This document shows, in pieces, positions 36,816 to 45,697 of a DNA stretch of 64,000 nucleotides; position 1 is the first letter of the stretch; each line of letters starts with the position of its first letter. The notes below the pieces were generated by a model, which was not told the DNA's origin, made no database searches, and saw only the letters and a list, made by a program, of their open reading frames with translations. The position numbers and the translations under genes were made by a program. The DNA is taken from positions 124,001 to 188,000 of the forward strand of contig NZ_QOUX01000045.1 in the NCBI RefSeq assembly GCF_004116265.1, given 5' to 3'. The DNA comes from Anaerobacillus alkaliphilus (GTDB taxonomy: Bacteria; Bacillota; Bacilli; Bacillales; Anaerobacillaceae).

Positions 36816-37721
36816 GTGAATTTAGATCAATTTATGGAAGAGGCAAGTAGCCTTCCGGCAAAGGTTGTAGCAATAGCTGCCGCAGAAGATGAAGAAGTAA
36901 TCGAAGCTGTAGTGAAAGCTGTTGAGAAAAAGATAGCAACCTTTATTTTATTTGGAAATGCGGATAAAATTCAATCTCTGCTCACTTCAAGAAGTACTAC
37001 TGGTTATGAAGTGAGTCAATTCGTGAATATTGTTGATGCAAAGAATGATAGTCATGCTGCGCAACTTGCAGTGCAGGCCGTCAGCAGTGGTAGTGCTGAT
37101 GTTCTAATGAAGGGTATGGTTTCAACTTCTTCTATCTTAAAAGAGGTTCTTAACAAAGAATATGGTCTTAGAACAGGAAGTGTGTTGTCCCATGTAGCTG
37201 CTTTCCAAATAAACGGGTTTGATCGTCTAATTTTTGTTACGGATGCAGCAATGAATATTGCACCTGATCTTAAGCAAAAAGCAGAGATTATTAATAACTC
37301 AGTAACTTTGGCAAGAAGACTAGGAATAGATCTACCAAAGGTCGCGGCAATTTCAGCAATTGAAACCGTTAATCCGAATATGGGTTCTAGTGTTGATGGA
37401 GCACTACTTGCTCAAATGAATGCCCGAGGTCAAATAAAAGATTGTATTGTAGATGGTCCTCTTGCGTTAGATAATGCTATTTCAATAGAAGCAGCAGAGC
37501 AAAAAGGCATAAAAGGAGAAGTGGCAGGTAACGCAGATATTATTATGGTACCTTCTATTGAAGTTGGAAACGCCTTATACAAATCCTTAGTATATTTTTC
37601 TAAGGCAAAAGTAGGTGCTGTAATTGTTGGAGCTAAGGCACCAATCGTGTTGACATCTAGAGCAGATTCAGCTGAAAGCAAATTGTACTCACTAGCGTTA
37701 GCAGTTCGTTCAGTTAGCTAA
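36816..37721 (+). CDS. ptb: phosphate butyryltransferase
   Basis: Ptb exchanges acyl-CoA and acyl-phosphate (butyryl and branched acyl) for energy gain or for making branched acyl-CoA. The 301-residue protein is of the phosphate acetyl/butyryltransferase family (LMKGMVSTSSILKEVLN, FVTDAAMNIAPDL, VDGPLALDNAIS). The start is GTG 36816 with AAAGGCGGAG. The frame runs upstream to 36729, but that would include the promoter. It is the first gene of ptb-bcd-buk-lpdV-bkdAA-bkdAB-bkdB. Confidence 0.95.
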   Translation: MNLDQFMEEASSLPAKVVAIAAAEDEEVIEAVVKAVEKKIATFILFGNADKIQSLLTSRSTTGYEVSQFVNIVDAKNDSHAAQLAVQAVSSGSADVLMKGMVSTSSILKEVLNKEYGLRTGSVLSHVAAFQINGFDRLIFVTDAAMNIAPDLKQKAEIINNSVTLARRLGIDLPKVAAISAIETVNPNMGSSVDGALLAQMNARGQIKDCIVDGPLALDNAISIEAAEQKGIKGEVAGNADIIMVPSIEVGNALYKSLVYFSKAKVGAVIVGAKAPIVLTSRADSAESKLYSLALAVRSVS

Positions 37722-37756
37722 ATGAAAAAGAGTGAAAAATAGGGAGGAAAAAGAGG

Positions 37757-38854
37757 ATGGAATTATTTAAGTATATGGAAATGTATGACTATGAGCAGGT
37801 TGTTGTTTGTCAAGATAAACAATCAGGTTTAAAAGCAATTATTGCTATCCACGATACTACACTAGGTCCTGCTTTAGGTGGTACAAGAATGTGGACATAC
37901 AATTCTGAAGCAGAGGCATTTGAGGATGCTCTTCGTTTAGCTAAAGGAATGACCTATAAAAATGCTGCTGCAGGTTTAAATCTAGGCGGTGGTAAGACGG
38001 TAATCATTGGTGATCCTCGTAAAGACAAAAATGAGGAAATGTTCCGTGCGTTTGGTCGCTACGTTCAAGGTTTGAATGGTCGATACATTACGGCCGAAGA
38101 CGTTGGAACAACGGTGGCAGATATGGACCTTATTCATGAAGAAACAGATTATGTTACAGGGATTTCACCAGCGTTTGGTTCTTCAGGTAACCCATCACCA
38201 GTAACAGCTTATGGCGTTTATGTTGGTATGAAAGCAGCTGCAAAGGAAGCATTTGGCTCAGACTCTTTAGAAGGGTTAACAGTAGCTGTTCAAGGGGTAG
38301 GGAATGTTTCGTTTACTCTTTGTAAACATCTCCATGAAGAAGGTGCAAAGTTAATTGTTACGGATATTAACAAAGAAGCTGTTGCAAGAGCGGTTGAAGC
38401 ATTTGATGCAAAAGCAGTAGATATTAATGATATCTACAGTGTTGATTGTGATATCTTTTCTCCGTGTGCATTAGGAGCAATTATTAACGATGATACAATT
38501 CCTCAATTAAAAGCAAAAGTTATTGCAGGTGCTGCAAATAATCAATTAAAAGAAACAAGACATGGAGATTTAATCGCTGAGCTAGGTATTGTTTATGCTC
38601 CGGATTATGTGATTAATGCCGGTGGAGTTATCAACGTAGCTGACGAGTTATACGGATATAATCGTGAGCGTGCCCTGAAAAAAGTAGAAACGATCTATGA
38701 TAAGATCGAAGCTATTTTTGAAATTTCAAAAAGAGACAAAATTCCTACTTATTTAGCAGCAGACCGTATGGCGGAGGAAAGAATTGCAAAAATGCGTCAA
38801 TCTCGCAAGCAATTTTTAGTTAACGAGCACAGTATTTTAACTAGACGTCGTTAA
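37757..38854 (+). CDS. bcd: leucine dehydrogenase
   Basis: The enzyme deaminates leucine, valine and isoleucine oxidatively with NAD to branched-chain keto acids. The 365-residue protein is family length and has the catalytic lysine K80 in [14 protein letters not shown], a second active-site region [12 protein letters not shown], and the NAD-binding [10 protein letters not shown] near residue 176. AGGGAGGA lies before ATG 37757. It is in the bkd operon as in B. subtilis. Confidence 0.96.
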   Translation: MELFKYMEMYDYEQVVVCQDKQSGLKAIIAIHDTTLGPALGGTRMWTYNSEAEAFEDALRLAKGMTYKNAAAGLNLGGGKTVIIGDPRKDKNEEMFRAFGRYVQGLNGRYITAEDVGTTVADMDLIHEETDYVTGISPAFGSSGNPSPVTAYGVYVGMKAAAKEAFGSDSLEGLTVAVQGVGNVSFTLCKHLHEEGAKLIVTDINKEAVARAVEAFDAKAVDINDIYSVDCDIFSPCALGAIINDDTIPQLKAKVIAGAANNQLKETRHGDLIAELGIVYAPDYVINAGGVINVADELYGYNRERALKKVETIYDKIEAIFEISKRDKIPTYLAADRMAEERIAKMRQSRKQFLVNEHSILTRRR

Positions 38855-38898
38855 TTATTAAATAGAGGGTGACTTAATTAATCAATCAATAAAAAAGT

Positions 38899-38982
38899 TA
38901 GTTAAGAGTATTTTAACGCATACTAACCTTAGTAGTTTTTGATGATCAAGTTTAGTTATCCTCTATCGCTTTTATAGGATAA
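38899..38982 (+). promoter_or_regulatory. hairpins in the bcd-buk spacer
   Basis: The 155-bp spacer holds GTTAGT/ACTAAC (about 38899-38929) and TTATCCT (38956-38962) with AGGATAA (38976-38982). Neither is followed by a T run, so they look more like RNA processing or stability structures than terminators. Confidence 0.3.
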
Positions 38983-39009
38983 ATATATATACAGTTGGAG
39001 GTAAGTTTT

Positions 39010-40113
39010 TTGCAACACGAATATAGAATTCTCGCCATAAACCCGGGATCTACTTCTACGAAAATAGGAGTTTACGACAATGAACGTTCACTAATGGAAA
39101 AGACAATACGCCATGAAGCGGATAAAATTCAGTCGTTTGAACGTATTATTGACCAGTATTCCTTTCGGAAGGAAATGATCTTATCGACTCTCCATGAAGA
39201 AGGTATTAATATCTCTAAATTAAGTGCTGTAGTAGGTCGCGGGGGATTGTTGCGCCCTATTGAAGGTGGGACATATGCAGTTAATGATGAAATGTTAACA
39301 GATTTACGTACGGGTTATGCCGGGGAACATGCTTCGAATTTAGGAGGAATTTTGGCCTTTGAGATTGCAACTCAATTAAATATTCCTTCGTTTATTGTAG
39401 ATCCAGTTGTTGTGGATGAAATGGAGCCTATTGCCAAAATATCCGGCCTTGCAGACTTCGAACGAAAAAGTATTTTCCACGCGTTAAATCAGAAGGCTGT
39501 CGCTAGAAGAGTTGCAAAGGATTTAAATAAGAGTTATGAACACCTAAACTTAATTGTTACTCATATGGGTGGCGGGATCACTGTTGGTGTACATAAAAAT
39601 GGTCGAGTTATTGATGTAAACAATGGGTTACATGGTGAAGGTCCATTTTCCCCAGAGCGAGCTGGAACAGTTCCCGCAGGAGACTTAGTTTCCGTGTGTT
39701 TCTCCGGTCAATATTATGCGGCTGAAATCATGAAAAAGATCGTTGGGCAAGGTGGTCTAGTTGGATACTTAGGTACAAATGATGCTATCCAGGTAGAGAA
39801 AATGATTACAGCTGGGAACGAAAAAGCTAAATTAGTGTACGGTGCGATGGCTTATCAAGTAGCTAAAGAAATAGGTGCTGCAAGTACGGTCTTACATGGC
39901 GAGGTAGATGCGATTGTATTAACAGGTGGTTTAGCATACGGTAAAGAATTTGTTAGTCAGATTACAGAACGCATTAGTTGGATTGCTGATGTGATAGTTC
40001 ATCCAGGTGAAAACGAGTTACAAGCCTTAGTTGAAGGTTCGCTTAGAGTTTTACGTGGTGAAGAACATGCAAAAAGTTATCCTAGCCAATCGATGGCAGT
40101 GGAGAACAAATAA
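39010..40113 (+). CDS. buk: butyrate / branched-chain fatty acid kinase
   Basis: Buk transfers phosphate from acyl-phosphate to ADP, completing with Ptb the ATP-yielding route from branched acyl-CoA. The 367-residue ASKHA-fold kinase begins [20 protein letters not shown] and has [28 protein letters not shown] and [12 protein letters not shown]. The start is TTG 39010, because GGAGG lies 8 bp before it; the in-frame TTG at 38995 overlaps this site. Confidence 0.94.
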   Translation: MQHEYRILAINPGSTSTKIGVYDNERSLMEKTIRHEADKIQSFERIIDQYSFRKEMILSTLHEEGINISKLSAVVGRGGLLRPIEGGTYAVNDEMLTDLRTGYAGEHASNLGGILAFEIATQLNIPSFIVDPVVVDEMEPIAKISGLADFERKSIFHALNQKAVARRVAKDLNKSYEHLNLIVTHMGGGITVGVHKNGRVIDVNNGLHGEGPFSPERAGTVPAGDLVSVCFSGQYYAAEIMKKIVGQGGLVGYLGTNDAIQVEKMITAGNEKAKLVYGAMAYQVAKEIGAASTVLHGEVDAIVLTGGLAYGKEFVSQITERISWIADVIVHPGENELQALVEGSLRVLRGEEHAKSYPSQSMAVENK

Positions 40114-40133
40114 GAAACATGGGGTGATTATAG

Positions 40134-41555
40134 ATGGCACAAGAATATGATTTGGTTGTACTTGGAGCAGGTACTGGTGGATATGTTGCAGCAATAAAAG
40201 CATCCCAGCTAGGATTGAAGGTTGCTGTTGTTGAGAAAGGGAAATTAGGTGGTACTTGTCTACACCAAGGATGTATCCCTAGTAAAGCACTACTCAGAAG
40301 TGCAGAAGTTTACTCAACGATGAAAAACTCAATGGAATTTGGTATTAGTGCTAACGAAATCACACTACATTTTGACAAAGTCCAACAACGTAAGCAGCAT
40401 ATAATTGACACACTACATAAGGGTGTACAGCACTTAATGAAAAAGGGTAAAATTGACGTTTATGAAGGGCTTGGGCGTATTTTAGGTCCTTCCATTTTTT
40501 CACCTACACCAGGTACAATTTCTGTTGAAATGAGTAACGGTGAAGAGAACGAAATGCTTATTCCAAAAAATGTATTAATTGCCACTGGGTCTAGGCCAAG
40601 AACATTACCAGGCCTTGAAATTGACGGACAATTTGTTCTATCGAGTGACGAAGCCTTACAAATGGAAACTTTACCTAAGTCAATCATTATTGTTGGTGGA
40701 GGAGTAATTGGGATTGAGTGGGCCTCAATGTTAGTTGATTTTGGTGTAGAAGTGACTGTACTTGAGTATGCTGATCGTATTTTACCAACTGAAGATCATG
40801 AAATCTCTAAAGAAGCACAACGCTCTTTGAAGAAAAAGGGTGTAAAGTTCTTTACGAGTGCCAAAGTTCTGTCAGATACGGTTTCTAAAGGAGAAGGTGT
40901 TTCTATATCAGCTGAATATAAAGGTGAAACGAAAACCTTTACTGCAGAAAAATTGTTAGTGTCTGTTGGTAGGCAAGCAAATGTAGAAGGTATAGGACTA
41001 GAAAACACAGATATTCAAGTAGAAAATGGAGTAATAAAAACGAACGAATTCTATCAAACTAAAGAATCACATATTTATGCCATTGGAGATGTAATCGGTG
41101 GTCTTCAATTAGCACATGTTGCCTCGCACGAAGGAATTATTGCTGTGGAACATATGGCAAACCTAACGCCACATGAGTTAGATTACAATCTGATCGCCAA
41201 ATGTGTTTATAGTTCACCAGAGATTGCAAGTGTCGGCTTTACAGAAGCTGAGGCAAAAGAAAAAGGATATAAGGTAAAAACTGGTAAATTCTTATTTAAA
41301 GCAATAGGAAAAGCATTGGTTTTTGGTGAGACGGATGGCTTTGTTAAGCTAGTGGTAGATGAAGAAACTGAGGATTTACTAGGGGTTCACATGATCGGAC
41401 CACATGTTACAGACATGATTTCTGAAGCTGCATTAGCAAAAGTGCTAGACGCAACACACTGGGAAGTTGCCAATACAATTCATCCGCACCCAACACTTTC
41501 AGAAGCAATAGGTGAGGCAGCCTTAGCTGTCGATGGGAAAGCTATCCACGGGTAA
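40134..41555 (+). CDS. lpdV: dihydrolipoyl dehydrogenase (E3) of the branched-chain keto acid complex
   Basis: This flavoprotein reoxidises dihydrolipoamide with NAD. The 473-residue protein has the FAD motif GAGTGGYVAAIKA, the redox-active disulphide GGTCLHQGCIPSKA, the NAD motif GGGVIGIEWASML, AIGDVIGGLQLAH, and the C-terminal active-site HPHPTLSEA. GGGGTGA lies before ATG 40134. It supplies E3 to the BkdAA/BkdAB/BkdB complex encoded next. Confidence 0.96.
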   Translation: MAQEYDLVVLGAGTGGYVAAIKASQLGLKVAVVEKGKLGGTCLHQGCIPSKALLRSAEVYSTMKNSMEFGISANEITLHFDKVQQRKQHIIDTLHKGVQHLMKKGKIDVYEGLGRILGPSIFSPTPGTISVEMSNGEENEMLIPKNVLIATGSRPRTLPGLEIDGQFVLSSDEALQMETLPKSIIIVGGGVIGIEWASMLVDFGVEVTVLEYADRILPTEDHEISKEAQRSLKKKGVKFFTSAKVLSDTVSKGEGVSISAEYKGETKTFTAEKLLVSVGRQANVEGIGLENTDIQVENGVIKTNEFYQTKESHIYAIGDVIGGLQLAHVASHEGIIAVEHMANLTPHELDYNLIAKCVYSSPEIASVGFTEAEAKEKGYKVKTGKFLFKAIGKALVFGETDGFVKLVVDEETEDLLGVHMIGPHVTDMISEAALAKVLDATHWEVANTIHPHPTLSEAIGEAALAVDGKAIHG

Positions 41556-41561
41556 AAGATA

Positions 41562-41669
41562 ATTGTCAATTTTGAATTATGAATTGTAAATGAAGAATGT
41601 AGGGCTAATAAGCGTTTGGGCGGCGTTACTTTTAATTCTTACATTCTACATTTTACATACTACATTTTT
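41562..41669. repeat. ATTCTACATT-type palindromic spacer, copy 3
   Basis: AATTGTCAATTTTGAATTATG and AATGAAGAATGTAG on the left face TTACATTCTACATTTTACAT on the right. A GC-richer centre (GCGTTTGGGCGGCGTTAC) is not seen in the other two copies. It ends before the GGGGG ribosome site of bkdAA. Confidence 0.6.
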
Positions 41670-41684
41670 ATAGGGGGTCTATGA

Positions 41685-42683
41685 ATGACAGAAAATCGTC
41701 ATGCCAAATTGGGTTTAACTGATAATGATGTTCTTGAAATGTATGAGACTATGTTACTTGCAAGAAAGATTGATGAAAGAATGTGGTTACTTAACCGCGC
41801 AGGAAAAATACCATTTGTAATTTCTTGTCAAGGACAGGAAGCGGCACAGGTTGGAGCTGCATTCGCACTAGATAAAGATAAAGATTATATTCTACCTTAC
41901 TATCGCGACATGGGTGTAGTTTTACACTTTGGAATGACTGCTCGTGATTTAATGTTATCAGCATTTGCGAAAGCAGAAGATCCAAACTCTGGTGGTAGAC
42001 AAATGCCAGGTCACTTTGGTCAAAAGAAAAACCGCATTGTGACAGGTTCTTCTCCAGTTACAACTCAAGTTCCTCATGCAGTAGGAGTCGCTTTAGCTGG
42101 AAAGCTAGAGGGGAAAGATTTCGTGACGTTTACAACATTTGGTGAAGGATCTTCTAACCAAGGGGATTTCCACGAAGGTGCAAACTTTGCAGCGGTCCAT
42201 AAGCTTCCAGTTATATTAATGTGTGAAAATAATAAATATGCGATTTCTGTACCAATCCATAAGCAGCTTGCTTGTGAGAAAGTATCAGATCGTGCTCTTG
42301 GTTATGGTATGCCTGGAGTTACAGTTGATGGAAATGACCCAATTGCAGTTTATGAGGCAGTTAAAGAAGCAGCTGACCGTGGTCGTAGAGGCGAAGGGCC
42401 AACATTAGTGGAAACGGTTTCTTATCGCTTAACTCCTCACTCAAGTGATGATGACGATCGCGTGTATCGTTCAAGAGAAGAAGTTGAAGAAGCGAAAAAG
42501 AAAGATTCTATTATTACATTTAAAGCATATTTACAAGAGTTAAATATCTTAACAGAAACAATTGAAACAGAGATGAATGATCGAATTGCAAGAGCAGTAA
42601 ATGATGCAACAGAATATGCTGAAGCAGCGCCTTATGCCCAAGCAGAATCAGCATTAAATCATGTTTACGGAGAGGGGGTATAA
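41685..42683 (+). CDS. bkdAA: branched-chain 2-oxo acid dehydrogenase E1 alpha
   Basis: The 332-residue thiamine-diphosphate-dependent subunit decarboxylates branched keto acids. GGRQMPGHFGQKKNRI and the ThDP-binding GEGSSNQGDFHEGANFA with NKYAIS are typical, as is TPHSSDDDDRVYR near the phosphorylation-loop region. GGGGG lies before ATG 41685. It is followed by E1 beta after 3 bp. The complex makes branched acyl-CoA primers for iso- and anteiso-fatty acids. Confidence 0.96.
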   Translation: MTENRHAKLGLTDNDVLEMYETMLLARKIDERMWLLNRAGKIPFVISCQGQEAAQVGAAFALDKDKDYILPYYRDMGVVLHFGMTARDLMLSAFAKAEDPNSGGRQMPGHFGQKKNRIVTGSSPVTTQVPHAVGVALAGKLEGKDFVTFTTFGEGSSNQGDFHEGANFAAVHKLPVILMCENNKYAISVPIHKQLACEKVSDRALGYGMPGVTVDGNDPIAVYEAVKEAADRGRRGEGPTLVETVSYRLTPHSSDDDDRVYRSREEVEEAKKKDSIITFKAYLQELNILTETIETEMNDRIARAVNDATEYAEAAPYAQAESALNHVYGEGV

Positions 42684-42686
42684 GGA

Positions 42687-43670
42687 ATGCCGATTATTTC
42701 TTATATTGATGCAGTTACCTTAGCAATTAAAGAGGAAATGGAAAGAGATGAAAAGGTTTTCGTTCTTGGTGAAGACGTTGGTGCTCGTGGCGGTGTATTT
42801 AGAGCAACAAACGGCTTATATGAACAATTCGGCGAAGATCGAGTAATTGACGCCCCTTTGGCTGAATCAGCGATCGTTGGTGTAGGAGTTGGAGCGGCTA
42901 TGTACGGAATGCGTCCAATTGCTGAAATTCAATTTGCTGACTTTATCATGCCAGCAGTTAATCAAATCGTTTCTGAAGCGGCAAGGATTCGTTATCGTTC
43001 GAACAATGATTGGAATTGTCCGATGGTAATACGTGCCCCTTATGGTGGTGGAGTTCATGGAGCTTTATATCATTCCCAATCTGTTGAGGCTATGTTTGCT
43101 GGTATTCCAGGATTAAAAATCGTCATGCCATCAACTCCATATGATGTAAAAGGTCTATTAAAAGCGGCAATTCGTGACAATGATCCTGTTTTATTCTTTG
43201 AACATAAACGTGCTTACCGCTTAATTAAAGGTGAAGTTCCAACTGAAGACTATACTCTTCCAATTGGAAAAGCGGATGTAAAACGTGAGGGTGACGATAT
43301 AACAGTAATAACTTACGGTTTAGCGGTTCATTTTGCGTTACAAGCTGCAGAAAGATTAGCAAAAGATGGCATTTCAGCGCATATTTTAGATTTGCGTACG
43401 GTATATCCATTGGATAAAGAAGCGATTATTGAAGCCGCGAAGAAAACTGGTAAGGTCCTTCTTGTTACTGAAGATAATAAAGAAGGTAGTATCATGAGTG
43501 AGGTTGCAGCGATCATTGCTGAGCATTGTTTATTTGATTTAGATGCTCCGATTCAACGTTTAGCTGGGCCAGATGTTCCAGCGATGCCATATGCGCCAAC
43601 AATGGAAAAATATTTCATGATAAATCCAGATAAAATCGAAAAAGCAATGCGTGATCTTGCTGAATTTTAG
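42687..43670 (+). CDS. bkdAB: branched-chain 2-oxo acid dehydrogenase E1 beta
   Basis: The 327-residue transketolase-type subunit pairs with BkdAA. VLGEDVGARGGVFRAT, DAPLAESAIVGVGVGAA, APYGGGVHGALYHSQSVEA and the C-terminal domain with LDLRTVYPLD are family motifs. GGAGAGGGGGTATAAGG precedes ATG 42687, so the ribosome site lies in the bkdAA end. Confidence 0.96.
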   Translation: MPIISYIDAVTLAIKEEMERDEKVFVLGEDVGARGGVFRATNGLYEQFGEDRVIDAPLAESAIVGVGVGAAMYGMRPIAEIQFADFIMPAVNQIVSEAARIRYRSNNDWNCPMVIRAPYGGGVHGALYHSQSVEAMFAGIPGLKIVMPSTPYDVKGLLKAAIRDNDPVLFFEHKRAYRLIKGEVPTEDYTLPIGKADVKREGDDITVITYGLAVHFALQAAERLAKDGISAHILDLRTVYPLDKEAIIEAAKKTGKVLLVTEDNKEGSIMSEVAAIIAEHCLFDLDAPIQRLAGPDVPAMPYAPTMEKYFMINPDKIEKAMRDLAEF

Positions 43671-43688
43671 GAGAGGGAGGTAATATTC

Positions 43689-44978
43689 ATGGCTACAGAG
43701 ATTAAGATGCCGCAACTTGGTGAAAGTGTAACTGAAGGTACAATTAGTAAGTGGTTAGTTAAGCCAGGTGATAAAGTAAATAAATATGATCCAATTGCAG
43801 AAGTAATGACTGATAAAGTAAATGCTGAAGTTCCTTCCTCTTACACTGGAACGATTAAAGACCTAGTGGCTGCTGAGGACGAGACGATTGAGGTTGGAGG
43901 AGTTATTTGTACGATAGCAGTCGAAGGAGAAGAAACGGTAAATAATACGCCAACTCAAACAAACACGGTTGAAACCATAGCTGCTTCGAAACCAGACCTT
44001 GATACTAGTGAGAAAAAACGTTTTTCTCCTGCTGTACTGCGTCTAGCTGGTGAACACAATATTGATTTAGCCCAAGTTCAAGGTAGTGGGCGAGGCGGGC
44101 GCATCACTAGAAAAGATCTTCAGAGTATTATTGAGGGTGGAAATATTCCGCAACCAAAACTAGAAGTAGCGCCTGAACAGCAATCAGTGGCAGTTCAAGC
44201 AGAACCAGCTCCAGTATCGACGCCGAAGGTTGAAAGAGAACCAGCTACAGCACCTGTTAATATCCCAACGTTACCGGGAGACATTGAAATTCCAGTATCG
44301 GGTGTTAGGAAAGCAATCGCAGCTAACATGGTGAAAAGTAAGCACGAGGCCCCTCATGCTTGGACAATGGTAGAAGTTGATGTAACAAATCTTGTTAACT
44401 ATCGTAACAGTGTGAAAGATAGCTTTAAGCAAAAAGAAGGCTATAACCTAACATTCTTGCCATTCTTTATTAAAGCAGTTGTCGAAAGCTTAAAAGAGTT
44501 TCCGCAGCTTAATTCCATGTGGGCTGGCGATAAGATCATTCAAAAGAAAGATATTAATATTTCAATTGCGGTTGCTACAGAAGATGCTCTTTATGTTCCG
44601 GTAATAAAGCACGCTGATGAGAAAACAATCAAGGGAATTGCTCGTGAAATTAACGATTTAGCAGGAAAAGTAAGAAATAAGGCAATTTCAAGTAGTGATA
44701 TGCAGGGTGGCACATTTACAGTTAATAATACTGGCTCATTTGGTTCGATATTATCAACGCCAATTATTAATCACCCACAAGCAGCTATTCTCTCTGTAGA
44801 GTCTATTGTTAAGCGTCCTGTAGTTATGGATAACGATGCGATTGCAATAAGACATATGGTAAACCTATGTCTGTCGTTGGATCATCGTGTTCTTGATGGG
44901 TTAGTTTGTGGAAGATTTTTAGCAAGGGTCAAAGAGAAGTTACAGTCTATTTCTAAAGAAAATACACAACTGTATTAA
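43689..44978 (+). CDS. bkdB: branched-chain 2-oxo acid dehydrogenase E2 (lipoamide acyltransferase)
   Basis: The 429-residue E2 has a lipoyl domain (about 2-76) with the lipoylated lysine in EVMTDKVNAEVPS, a peripheral-subunit-binding domain (about 113-150; SPAVLRLAGEHNIDLAQVQG) after a flexible linker, another Ala/Pro-rich linker, and the catalytic acyltransferase domain ending with SLDHRVLDGLVCGRF. GGAGAGGGAGG lies before ATG 43689. It is the last gene before a strong terminator. Confidence 0.96.
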   Translation: MATEIKMPQLGESVTEGTISKWLVKPGDKVNKYDPIAEVMTDKVNAEVPSSYTGTIKDLVAAEDETIEVGGVICTIAVEGEETVNNTPTQTNTVETIAASKPDLDTSEKKRFSPAVLRLAGEHNIDLAQVQGSGRGGRITRKDLQSIIEGGNIPQPKLEVAPEQQSVAVQAEPAPVSTPKVEREPATAPVNIPTLPGDIEIPVSGVRKAIAANMVKSKHEAPHAWTMVEVDVTNLVNYRNSVKDSFKQKEGYNLTFLPFFIKAVVESLKEFPQLNSMWAGDKIIQKKDINISIAVATEDALYVPVIKHADEKTIKGIAREINDLAGKVRNKAISSSDMQGGTFTVNNTGSFGSILSTPIINHPQAAILSVESIVKRPVVMDNDAIAIRHMVNLCLSLDHRVLDGLVCGRFLARVKEKLQSISKENTQLY

Positions 44979-44989
44979 ATGATTTGTAC

Positions 44990-45027
44990 ACTTTCCTATT
45001 CTAGCTTTAGAATAGGAAAGTTTTTTT
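44990..45027 (+). terminator. terminator of the bkd operon
   Basis: ACTTTCCTATTCTA and TAGAATAGGAAAGT form a 14-bp perfect stem with a four-base loop, then seven T. Confidence 0.93.
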
Positions 45028-45109
45028 GTTGTTCGATTACATTGGATGAAAGAGGAATGGGGAAGCTATTTTATGTTACATATTTTCTAAATTAAGGGGT
45101 GGCTTAAAC

Positions 45110-45565
45110 GTGTTAAAAACTAAACTTGGAGTAGTGACACTAGCAGTACTGATGTTTTTTGCGTACACAAACGTAACAATTGTAAGCGCTGAGGAATTAG
45201 AGAACGAAACAAACCAAATGGATCAAGTTAAATATGAACATAAGGCAATTCGTCCCCATTTTAACTTTTACTATCAGTTACTAGCTGAAAAATATGCACC
45301 AAAGCATGTAAAAGTGTGGAACGATGTAATCTCCGAGAGAGAGGCTCTCATTAAGAAGTATCGTGAACTCGCCAAATCTGGGAAAGAAATTGGAAACTTT
45401 TATGATGAAACGTGGCTAAAAGTACACAGTGATATACAAAAGCAATTTCTAGAAGCAGTCGAAAAAAGAGATGATCAAGCGTTAAAAAATATTGTTCCGC
45501 AGGTCATTGATCATCAAAAAGAATTAAACATCTTGTTAAAAAAGCGATTAAAGGAAATTAAATAA
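45110..45565 (+). CDS. secreted hypothetical protein, 151 residues
   Basis: I do not recognise this gene. It has a signal peptide (about 1-26; hydrophobic TLAVLMFFAYTNVTIV, likely cut after VSA) and then a charged helical domain with many Lys, Glu and aromatic residues (HFNFYYQLLAEKYAP). There is no lipobox cysteine, so it should be secreted. It starts at GTG 45110 after AAGGGGTGG. Terminators on both sides make it monocistronic. Confidence 0.75.
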   Translation: MLKTKLGVVTLAVLMFFAYTNVTIVSAEELENETNQMDQVKYEHKAIRPHFNFYYQLLAEKYAPKHVKVWNDVISEREALIKKYRELAKSGKEIGNFYDETWLKVHSDIQKQFLEAVEKRDDQALKNIVPQVIDHQKELNILLKKRLKEIK

Positions 45566-45568
45566 ATG

Positions 45569-45600
45569 CAAAGGGAGACAATGTTTATTTGTCTCCTTTT
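45569..45600 (+). terminator. terminator after the secreted hypothetical gene
   Basis: AAAGGGAGACA and TGTCTCCTTTT pair around ATGTTTATT. Confidence 0.85.
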
Positions 45601-45625
45601 GTCTATAAATGAGGAGGGCTTTTTG

Positions 45626-45654
45626 TTTACAAACCGTAATTATTTCGATATAAT
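45626..45654 (+). promoter_or_regulatory. znuA promoter with Zur-type operator
   Basis: TTTACA (45626-45631) and TATAAT (45649-45654) are 17 bp apart. CCGTAATTATTTCGA (45634-45648) fills the spacer and matches the Zur consensus TCGTAATNATTACGA at 13 of 15 positions. A weaker second copy, ACGTAATCGTTTTGA, starts near 45671. Zinc-bound Zur would block this promoter directly. Confidence 0.75.
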
Positions 45655-45697
45655 CCTTCTTGTATATAAAACGTAATCGTTTTGAAAGGGGATTGAA

